The translations under genes were made by a program, and so were the position numbers. A stretch of 12,504 nucleotides of DNA. Origin: JAUVXY01 sp964392345. GTDB lineage: Bacteria; Actinomycetota; Humimicrobiia; Humimicrobiales; Humimicrobiaceae. The notes under the pieces are model-generated. The model made no database searches, was not told where the DNA came from, and saw nothing but the letters and a program-made list of their open reading frames with translations. Within the stretch, counting starts at the first letter, position 1, and every line of letters begins with the position of its first letter. Positions 7,526-12,504 of the stretch are shown here, one piece after another. The stretch spans positions 1 through 12,504 of the forward strand of contig CAYMPQ010000052.1 in assembly GCA_964392345.1 (NCBI GenBank), read 5' to 3'.

Positions 7526-8089
7526 TTAGCACAATTTTTTACCCAATTCAAATGCTTCCTGTATTTTATTTGCGCTATTTTTTATTTCACCTGCTTTTTC
7601 AGCACTTGCATGGACTATTCCAATAAGGGGGGCCTTAACATAGGTGCATATATCTTCAAAACTTCTTAAAGCATTAACTCCGCCAGAACTAAAGACATCC
7701 TTGTCGCCATATATTAAAATAATACCAATTTTTTTCCCGGTTAATGCATAAACTTCTTCATTTTCAACTGCATATAATCTATCAATAAATAATTTAGTTT
7801 GAGCGGAAATATTAAACCAATAAGTAGGGGATGCAAAAACAATTGCACCTGCTTGTGCTACTTTGGAATATAAAGGAATCATATCATCCTCAATTATACA
7901 ACCTTTAGTTTTGTTTTTTCGACAAGCGTCACAAGCATTGCATGGTGCAATTTTTAATTCTTGAAGGTTTATAATTTCAGAAATTCCTCCATTCTCATTC
8001 ACACCTTCAGCCAAAGTTTGAATGAGGAAAGAACAATTTCCATTTTTTCTTGGGCTTCCATTAATAATAAGAACTTTTCGATTTTTCAT
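7526..8089 (-). CDS. Flavodoxin-fold NAD(P)H oxidoreductase, iron-sulfur flavoprotein-like
   Basis: This is a cytosolic flavoprotein of the NADPH-dependent FMN reductase / Isf superfamily with 187 residues. The N-terminal strand and phosphate loop INGSPRKNGNCS (about 9-20) binds FMN phosphate. C50, C53, C56 and C64 make a compact CxxCxxCx7C cluster like that which holds a 4Fe-4S centre in archaeal-type Isf proteins. SPTYWFNISAQTKLFIDR (about 91-108) is the family's second flavin-contact segment. Such proteins shuttle electrons in anaerobes, for instance in O2 or peroxide reduction; the physiological partner is unknown here. The ATG at 8089 has no Shine-Dalgarno sequence. It is transcribed toward tRNA-Gln. 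Confidence 0.88.
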   Translation of the reverse strand: MKNRKVLIINGSPRKNGNCSFLIQTLAEGVNENGGISEIINLQELKIAPCNACDACRKNKTKGCIIEDDMIPLYSKVAQAGAIVFASPTYWFNISAQTKLFIDRLYAVENEEVYALTGKKIGIILIYGDKDVFSSGGVNALRSFEDICTYVKAPLIGIVHASAEKAGEIKNSANKIQEAFELGKKLC

Positions 8090-8416
8090 ATTGGTATATT
8101 TATTTAATTTTAATACTACGGAATAAAATTTATAATTTTCTTTATTGCTTTTTAAGGTGAAAATTATTATATAATATCTTGGAATTTTATGAAACTAAAT
8201 TGTTAGATTAAGCTTACTGCTAAACTCTATAAATATAATTAATTGTTTCAGAAATTGGTTCGAAATTTCGCAACCCGGGCCAGCCTAATGCATGTTAAGG
8301 AAAGTAAAAAATATTCTTCACTTTTGAATAGATGTTTTTGTAATAATGCTTTGATTTCTATTAATAAGTAAGTTATTATAATTTTGCTTGTAAAACATTT
8401 TTTAAAAAGGAGTAAA
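8090..8416. other. Gene-free AT-rich spacer with repeat copy A
   Basis: These 327 bases separate the divergent flavoprotein and small membrane protein genes. The only structured content is repeat copy A (8256-8285), embedded in the short stem GAAATT/AATTTC. A perfect -10-like TATAAT lies at 8377-8382, with TTGATT at 8351 as a poorly spaced (20 bases) -35. No other coding potential is convincing. Confidence 0.5.
8256..8285 (+). repeat. tRNA-3'-end-like dispersed repeat, copy A
   Basis: The first copy of a 30-bp repeat begins TGGTTCGAAATTTC and ends GGGCCAGCC. It shares the 13-mer GGTTCGAAATTTC exactly with copies B and C. GGTTCGAA is the usual tRNA T-loop and the end resembles acceptor plus CCA, but the element is five bases too long to be a true tRNA 3' end. 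It is the most GC-rich patch of its neighbourhood. Confidence 0.7.
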
Positions 8417-8626
8417 GTGAAAAATAAAATATTATTTTGGATATTCGCACCTCTTAAAAACATTTCTCTTGGTGTAATAATTTTTCTTATATTTAACTCA
8501 TTAGAAAAAATTAGTAATACTCAAATCATTGGGCTTGATACTCAAATATTGCTGAGTATTCTTTTTCCTTTGCTAACACTAATTATTGAATATATGTTCT
8601 TTGAAGGTACGACATTTAAAAGATAA
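8417..8626 (+). CDS. Small two-TM membrane protein, unknown function
   Basis: A 69-residue protein starts with GTG at 8417 behind an AAAAAGGAG ribosome binding site (GGAG at 8409-8412, four bases from the start). This is one of the few clear Shine-Dalgarno sequences in the window and the reason to prefer this start over the ATG at 8384. Two hydrophobic segments lie at about residues 3-25 and 42-60, separated by a polar loop. The tail FFEGTTFKR is short and basic. The family is not recognised. It lies alone between repeat copies A and B, in the opposite orientation to the genes on either side. It could be a membrane component of a mobile or defence module, or a chance reading frame in AT-rich DNA. 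Confidence 0.45.
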   Translation: MKNKILFWIFAPLKNISLGVIIFLIFNSLEKISNTQIIGLDTQILLSILFPLLTLIIEYMFFEGTTFKR

Positions 8627-8739
8627 ATATCTGTTATTTTTATATCATTGCAAATCTTTTAGCAATAGGTAGATTATTGAATGAGTAAGTAAATCAATCT
8701 GAAATTAAACTGTCTATTCTTTTTAATTCTTTAATAATC

Positions 8740-8769
8740 CGGTTCGAAATTTCACACCTTGGGTCACCA
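8740..8769 (+). repeat. tRNA-3'-end-like dispersed repeat, copy B
   Basis: CGGTTCGAAATTTC is followed by CACACCTTGGGTCACCA. The first 13 bases after C are identical to copies A and C, and the 3' end finishes in CACCA, as a tRNA would. It lies in the 252-base convergent spacer between the small membrane protein and the nuclease gene. No stem plus T-run terminator was seen in that spacer. Confidence 0.7.
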
Positions 8770-8878
8770 TAAATATAAAAGAAGATAAAACTATCTTTTG
8801 AAAAATGATTAATTGTGTCATTTTGTAATATTTCTAACAACTTTTCATAAGAATAATATTATTGTTTGCAAGATTTTT

Positions 8879-9376
8879 TTAAATTAAACCAAAATAAATT
8901 ACTCCTGGGATAGCATTAGAAAAGTGAAATTCCATATGTTCTAATTTATTCAATTTATTTTTGATTTTGTTCAAATGTAATTGCCAGTTTGGATTACTAT
9001 GTTCTATAGGGAAAGCAATAAATATTATCCCCTTATTTGTACAATTAGTTGATTTTAAATTTATAATATCACTTATAACACCGTCAATATTCTTTGTTAT
9101 GGGTCTATGTTTGTTTATTACATTTTTATATCTAATATTTGTATTTACTGTTTTTAACTCAATTGCCCAATCTTCAAATGTAATATCAATTCTATTATTT
9201 TCAGGGGTTATATCATCAAAATAATTAGATAGAATTTCAATTAGTTCAACTTTAAGCCATCCTTCAAATTTAGCTCTTTCTTTTGCAAAAATTACCAAGC
9301 CTTTATTACTTTCAAGTTTGGGCTTTAATTCGTTAAATAATATTTGCTTAATTTTTAGGAATTCCACTTTATCCAT
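8879..9376 (-). CDS. Putative PD-(D/E)XK nuclease
   Basis: This 165-residue protein has the spacing of a minimal PD-(D/E)XK (restriction-endonuclease-like) core. A helix with acidic residues is present (FEGWLKVELIEIL, E38/E44), then D64 in RIDITF and E73-x-K75 in WAIELKT, followed by alternating strands and helices. The D-x8-ExK pattern and the preceding FEGWLKVEL are typical of nuclease families that degrade or nick DNA, so an endonuclease role is inferred, not shown. The start overlaps the end of the upstream 232-residue gene by 22 bases in another frame, implying translational coupling and joint function. No methyltransferase is present in the window to protect host DNA. The gene is AT-rich compared with the core genes. 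Confidence 0.72.
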   Translation of the reverse strand: MDKVEFLKIKQILFNELKPKLESNKGLVIFAKERAKFEGWLKVELIEILSNYFDDITPENNRIDITFEDWAIELKTVNTNIRYKNVINKHRPITKNIDGVISDIINLKSTNCTNKGIIFIAFPIEHSNPNWQLHLNKIKNKLNKLEHMEFHFSNAIPGVIYFGLI

Positions 9377-10053
9377 GTTTCAATGGTCTTTTTATCTGGT
9401 GGTTTACATCTCTTTGTAATTGTAATCCAGTGGTATTCATCTATCAATTTTGGAATTGTAATATTATTTTTATTTAACTTAAAAGGGACTTCTTTGAGAT
9501 TAAAACCATTTTTTCGACAAGAAATTTCTAATTCCTTTATCTCATCTATAACTTTAATCAAAAACTCTTTATAAGTGAAAATTCTGTATTTTTGCTTAAA
9601 TTCCTTCCTCATTGCACCATCCCAAGGAATTAAAGCTTTTGGTCTAAGGGCAAATAAAATCTTTGATGATGGGGTATGTCCAAATGGATTAGGTGTGGTA
9701 CTACCATTCTTTCTTTTGGCATAAGAAGCTATTTTTTTAATAAGGGAATTATAGGATTTTTCAATTAAATCTAAATTATCTGCAGTAAGTTCCCATATGT
9801 TTAAATTCTTTCGTGGTACATAAGAATGATATTGTCTATACCAATCATATAATTCTTTGGAAGCTAAATCATGGTATTCTTTGTAAAAGTTTCTGCAACC
9901 CCAATCATTTAGCCATTTTATTAAAGCTTGTCTATGTGATTGTAAGTTCATATCAATATTATTTGTAGAGTTAGTGAATTTTTTATATGCTTTATTAAAA
10001 TCTTCTAGCCTACTATAAACATAACTTGCAAATGCTAATTCATAAATGTTCAT
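9355..10053 (-). CDS. Conserved-looking protein of unknown function with HhH-like motif
   Basis: I do not recognise a named family. The 232-residue protein is predicted soluble, rich in aromatic and basic residues and largely helical. The stretch FGHTPSSKILFALRPKALIPWD (124-145) resembles the helix-hairpin-helix-type segment of DNA-binding and HhH-GPD-like families, where ASKIL..L.P....IWD precedes a helix. A DNA-binding or target-recognition role for the coupled nuclease is therefore an inference. The C-terminal part (about 196-232) is basic with Trp residues. The ATG at 10053 lacks a Shine-Dalgarno sequence. A possible promoter (TTTACA near 10158-10163 and TATGAT near 10133-10138 on the minus strand, 19-base spacer) lies upstream. 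It overlaps the nuclease gene by 22 bases. Confidence 0.72.
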   Translation of the reverse strand: MNIYELAFASYVYSRLEDFNKAYKKFTNSTNNIDMNLQSHRQALIKWLNDWGCRNFYKEYHDLASKELYDWYRQYHSYVPRKNLNIWELTADNLDLIEKSYNSLIKKIASYAKRKNGSTTPNPFGHTPSSKILFALRPKALIPWDGAMRKEFKQKYRIFTYKEFLIKVIDEIKELEISCRKNGFNLKEVPFKLNKNNITIPKLIDEYHWITITKRCKPPDKKTIETWIKWNS

Positions 10054-10487
10054 ATTTTATTTTGTTATAGTTGATTTTAAATTTTCATTTATTTTTATTT
10101 TCCAAGCATAATAATCTAAAGATTCCAATATAATCATACCTCATTTGCCAATATTATTGTAAATTCCTTCAGTAATAGCTTTGTATAAATAATTATATTT
10201 AAATAAGGTATGGTAGGTTCGTTGTGAAAGAAACTAAAATAATAATGCAATTGTTATACATATAAAAAAGATTTTAAAATAGAACCTATTAAAAAATAAT
10301 GTGCTTTTTGATTATATAATTTGGGTTCAACGACTTATTAATTTTTTTACATCAGGAAGCAAATTCCAGGTTAATTTTTAATGAATTTATTTGTGAGGAT
10401 AATTCAACAATATTATAGTAATATTTAGTTCTAAATGTGTTCAGTATCCCCATCACATTTGCCAGAATAGGAACTTTATTTAATAAT
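10054..10487. other. Gene-free AT-rich spacer
   Basis: These 434 bases lie between two minus-strand genes. They contain AT-only palindromes, such as AATATTA/TAATATT at 10409-10425 and ATTTAG/CTAAAT at 10423-10436. They also hold two TTTGCCA words (10144, 10458) and one AATAGGAACT word (10466) that recurs further right, plus a weak promoter candidate for the gene pair. No coding frame or RNA gene could be supported. Confidence 0.5.
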
Positions 10488-11561
10488 TTATATTTTTAAA
10501 GAATTTTCATGAAAAGTTAATAAAAAATTTTTTATAATATTGAAAGATTTTTCACCAAATTCTTTGTTTGTAAAAATAGGTTCAGCTGGAGGTACTTCTT
10601 CTATATTTAGCATTGTCATGTCAATACTCGAATGAATAATTTTATGCCTATAAGTTAATATGCTTTGTGTCTTTTGTAATTCATCATTGGTTAAACCTAA
10701 ATCTCCAAATTTTATATTAAAAATTTTATTAAATGCTTTTTTACTTCTATCCCAGCTTTGGAAATTAATAAAATTTTCCTCTAATAAAAATATTTCTATT
10801 ATATCTTTATTTTCTTTTTTTGAAATCGCTAGGCAATCGTTTTTTATTTCATCTCTTCTTGCTTTAGATATAAGTTCTAATAGACTATCTATATTGATTT
10901 TTCTTTCTTTGCATAATTCATAAAATCGTTCTCTAAGATAAACTTCAAAAATTGTAGCCATCATTACAATTGCCTGTTGAATTAAAATTGTTTCAAATAA
11001 AAATCCTTTTTCTTTTATTTTGCAATTAGAAATTATTATATTTATTTTTTCTAATTGAAAATCTAATAATTCCTTTGCTGTTGGTTGTAAAATAATTTTA
11101 TTATTTTCACAAAATAAATAATTTCCAATTAAAATGTTTTCATCACCTAACTGAAAAATACTACCATCTTTGGCAATTCTAAAATTAATATTTGATTCCG
11201 TGGAACTAGAGCTTTTTAATGCATCTGAATTTTTTGGTGGGATTGCCCCTATATATAAATTATTTTTCTCTTCAGTCCATGTCATACCTATAAATAACTT
11301 TTTAGCTTCTATAAATTCGTCTATCTCTATTTTACAAATTTTAGTCTTGCTATGAGGTTTACATTGAATAAATCTAAAATACTTGTCATATCTTTCAAGG
11401 ATAAAGATTACATCGTTTTTAACAATTTGGAATATTCTAACACAAGGATAATTTAGATCAAAAATATTATTTAAACTAAGTTTAAAAGTAATAGTACCTG
11501 TATTTTCATCAAATTTATTAATATCAATATTTAAATTTTTCATATCTTTTTTAAAGGACAT
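10488..11561 (-). CDS. Protein with C-terminal HEPN-type RNase motif
   Basis: This 357-residue protein has two parts. The N-terminal half (about 1-165) is rich in short alternating hydrophobic and polar strands, including LFIGMTWTEEKNNLYIG (89-105), reminiscent of a beta-sandwich sensor. The C-terminal half (about 188-340) is helical and includes QQAIVMMATIFEVYLRERFYE, then TYRHKIIH with R305 and H310. This is the Rx4H motif with a polar residue after Arg that marks HEPN-fold RNases of toxins and abortive-infection proteins. RNA cleavage is inferred from the motif alone. The start ATG at 11561 has a good ribosome binding site, GGAG four bases upstream. A separate gene from the nuclease pair, it is 434 bases away on the same strand. 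Confidence 0.78.
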   Translation of the reverse strand: MSFKKDMKNLNIDINKFDENTGTITFKLSLNNIFDLNYPCVRIFQIVKNDVIFILERYDKYFRFIQCKPHSKTKICKIEIDEFIEAKKLFIGMTWTEEKNNLYIGAIPPKNSDALKSSSSTESNINFRIAKDGSIFQLGDENILIGNYLFCENNKIILQPTAKELLDFQLEKINIIISNCKIKEKGFLFETILIQQAIVMMATIFEVYLRERFYELCKERKINIDSLLELISKARRDEIKNDCLAISKKENKDIIEIFLLEENFINFQSWDRSKKAFNKIFNIKFGDLGLTNDELQKTQSILTYRHKIIHSSIDMTMLNIEEVPPAEPIFTNKEFGEKSFNIIKNFLLTFHENSLKI

Positions 11562-11603
11562 TGTTCTCCAATGACTTTAATTTCATCGTCATTATTTAAA
11601 ATA

Positions 11604-11632
11604 AGTATAGCAAATTCTATATTATTATTTAA
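11604..11632 (-). promoter_or_regulatory. Candidate extended -10 promoter of the HEPN gene
   Basis: On the minus strand TGCTATACT forms an extended -10 (TATACT at 11604-11609, TG at 11611-11612), with a weak TTAAAT -35 at 11627-11632, 17 bases away. A transcript would start near 11597, giving a leader of about 36 bases before the GGAG ribosome binding site. Confidence 0.4.
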
Positions 11633-11777
11633 TTTAAGTTTACCTGATTTTTACTTTGTCTACTTTGCCTAATCCGTTAAGATAATTGATATTCATTTTT
11701 TTACAGATCATTATTAAATATAGGAACTGTTTTTTATTCTAAATAAAGATTTTAAGTCATTTAATATAATTAAAAAT

Positions 11778-11807
11778 TGGTTCGAAATTTCACTACTTGG
11801 GGCAGCC
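11778..11807 (+). repeat. tRNA-3'-end-like dispersed repeat, copy C
   Basis: TGGTTCGAAATTTC is followed by ACTACTTGGGGCAGCC, with a further A giving a GCAGCCA end like that of tRNA-Gln. The first 14 bases are identical to copy A. With copy B it brackets the nuclease pair and HEPN gene. Confidence 0.7.
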
Positions 11808-11872
11808 ATTTTCAGGTATGTATGTCATGGCTATATGAGAAATATTTTGCCAATACTTCCTATTAGCGTCAT

Positions 11873-11926
11873 AATGGGAACTATATAACACCAATAATTA
11901 GTCAGTTTACAAAATAGGAACTATAT
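11873..11926 (+). repeat. Direct repeat pair RGGAACTATAT, 40-bp spacing
   Basis: GGGAACTATAT at 11876-11886 and AGGAACTATAT at 11916-11926 are exactly 40 bases apart, each preceded by AAT or AATA. Shorter copies of TAGGAACT occur at 10468 and 11721. They may be protein-binding sites or remnants of a larger decayed element; the function is unknown. Confidence 0.4.
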
Positions 11927-12063
11927 CGCAAAAAATATATCTCTATATAACCAACTAACTTAGTATTAATTTTCAATAATTATTATAGGAGATAGAAAAT
12001 TTTTTTATAGTTAAGGAGATGAGATTTTTAAATGCAAATAAACACAAAATTAAACCTAAAATG

Positions 12064-12145
12064 AGCTGCAAGTTTTGGTACGGAGATGTTTAGAGAAATC
12101 ATTTCTTTTAAAAAATGATTTGCAATTTCAAATCTTGAGGCAGCT
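12064..12145 (+). other. Self-complementary segment containing repeat copy D; possible tRNA relic
   Basis: The outer helix AGCTGC (12064-12069) pairs with GCAGCT (12140-12145). Inside are a 9-bp inverted repeat AAATCATTT/AAATGATTT (12096-12121) and the hairpin GATTTG-CAATTT-CAAATC (12117-12134), the two being mutually exclusive. The right end (12116-12145) aligns without gaps to repeat copy C at about two thirds identity. The left part, CAAGTTTTGGTACGGAG, resembles the D-arm CAAGTGGTAAGGCAG of tRNA-Gln. It may be a decayed tRNA copy or an unrecognised small RNA. Confidence 0.35.
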
Positions 12146-12201
12146 GTAAGATAAACATTAGGTAATCATATAAAAAAATTTATTTTATTTATAAAAAATG
12201 C

Positions 12202-12230
12202 TTGACACATTATTAATTTATAATTATTAT
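12202..12230 (+). promoter_or_regulatory. perR promoter
   Basis: A perfect -35 TTGACA (12202-12207) and a -10 TATTAT (12225-12230) are separated by 17 bases, the strongest promoter in the window. The -10 lies inside the first PerR box, so a bound repressor would block RNA polymerase. Confidence 0.8.
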
Positions 12231-12249
12231 AAATTTATAATAATTATAA
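12218..12249. promoter_or_regulatory. Tandem PerR boxes forming a 32-bp perfect palindrome
   Basis: TTATAATTATTATAA (12218-12232) and TTATAATAATTATAA (12235-12249) each match the Bacillus PerR box consensus TTATAATNATTATAA at every defined position. Joined by AT, the second is the exact reverse complement of the first, so the whole 32 bp is one perfect palindrome. The boxes cover the -10 and the expected start point, as for peroxide-relieved autorepression. Confidence 0.82.
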
Positions 12250-12273
12250 TGATTTAAAATCAGGACTTTTAAG

Positions 12274-12504
12274 TTGAATCAAAAAATTGAAAATTTAGCA
12301 AAAACACTGAATGAAAAAGATATTAAACCTTCGTATCAGAGAATTAAAATACTGGAATACCTTATCACAAAAAGAAGTCATCCGACTGTTGATAAAATAT
12401 TTAATGATCTGTTAAAGGAGATCCCTACTCTATCAAAAGCAACAGTATATAATACTTTAGATTTATTTAAAGAAGCTAATTTAGCAAGAATTGTAACAAT
12501 TGAA
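12274..12504 (+). CDS. perR: PerR/Fur-family peroxide-responsive regulator, 3' end outside window
   Basis: The first 77 codons of a Fur-superfamily repressor are present. Translation gives a winged-helix domain: IKPSYQRIKILEYLI (about 17-31), SHPTVDKIF with H36 matching the metal-binding and oxidisable His37 of Bacillus PerR, and the recognition helix LSKATVYNTLDLF (about 53-65). PerR senses H2O2 by metal-catalysed oxidation of its Fe-site histidines and then releases DNA. The dimerisation and Zn-Cys4 domain lies beyond the window. The TTG start at 12274 is chosen because AGGA lies at 12262-12265 and the N-terminus aligns with PerR; no ATG is available. The two perfect PerR boxes on its own promoter support the PerR assignment over Fur or Zur. 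Confidence 0.88.
   Translation, partial: MNQKIENLAKTLNEKDIKPSYQRIKILEYLITKRSHPTVDKIFNDLLKEIPTLSKATVYNTLDLFKEANLARIVTIE

Larger units (their letters stand above)
11562..12201. other. Gene-free AT-rich spacer with repeats C and D
   Basis: This region of about 640 bases runs from the HEPN gene to the perR promoter. It holds the HEPN promoter candidate, repeat copy C (11778), the AGGAACTATAT pair (11876, 11916), and copy D inside a self-complementary segment (12064-12145). The only frames with starts are very short; a 24-codon one at 12019 begins immediately after AAGGAG, too close for normal initiation, and is not called. Confidence 0.5.

Noticed and set aside
10660..10923. Plus-strand open frames opposite the HEPN gene (also 11170-11355)
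   Set aside because: These are mirror frames of a minus-strand gene that has a good ribosome binding site and a recognisable motif.
12019..12093. 24-codon frame after AAGGAG
   Set aside because: The start codon directly abuts the Shine-Dalgarno-like sequence, and the product overlaps the self-complementary segment; no support for translation.
8256..12145. CRISPR array or integron attC sites formed by the 30-bp repeats
   Set aside because: Spacing is irregular (about 340 to 3040 bp), no cas or integron integrase gene is visible, and the attC core GTTRRRY/RYYYAAC pairing is missing.

Overview
The window looks like a chromosomal segment of an AT-rich, probably anaerobic bacterium of the Firmicutes/Actinobacteria side of the tree. 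The core order rsmI-metG-tatD-rsmA-ispE is the arrangement known from both Bacillus/Clostridium and actinobacteria. A CmpB-type membrane protein, an Fe-S flavoprotein-like oxidoreductase and a PerR-type regulator also fit an anaerobic Gram-positive-like genome. The lineage cannot be fixed from the sequence alone; a deep-branching AT-rich group is equally possible.

Region 1 (1-228) is a tRNA cluster: the 3' part of tRNA-Val, then tRNA-Asp and tRNA-Phe, all with encoded CCA. Region 2 (256-1804) is a divergent pair: a minus-strand two-TM potassium-channel/RCK protein with an unusual TVGYE filter, and a plus-strand CmpB-like membrane protein. Region 3 (1872-7289) is the housekeeping run: rsmI, metG, tatD, rsmA and ispE. 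It covers rRNA methylation, Met-tRNA charging, a TatD nuclease and isoprenoid synthesis. A tRNA-Gln gene (7382-7456) closes it.

Region 4 (about 7457-12145) is visibly more AT-rich and gene-sparse, and reads as an accessory island downstream of tRNA-Gln. It holds a minus-strand flavoprotein, a 69-residue membrane protein, and an overlapping minus-strand gene pair: an unfamiliar 232-residue protein with an HhH-like motif, then a small protein with a PD-(D/E)XK nuclease signature. Last is a 357-residue protein with a C-terminal HEPN-type RHxxxH RNase motif. Four copies of a roughly 30-bp repeat that resembles a tRNA 3' end, all in the tRNA-Gln orientation, punctuate the island between gene modules. 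I infer stepwise acquisition at tRNA-derived attachment sites. The nuclease pair and the HEPN protein, bracketed by two of these repeats, are the best candidates for an undescribed defence system.

Region 5 (12202-12504) returns to regulation. A strong sigma-A-type promoter overlaps two perfect PerR boxes that together form a 32-bp perfect palindrome. It drives a PerR/Fur-family gene that starts with TTG and runs off the window, a clear case of likely peroxide-sensing autoregulation.
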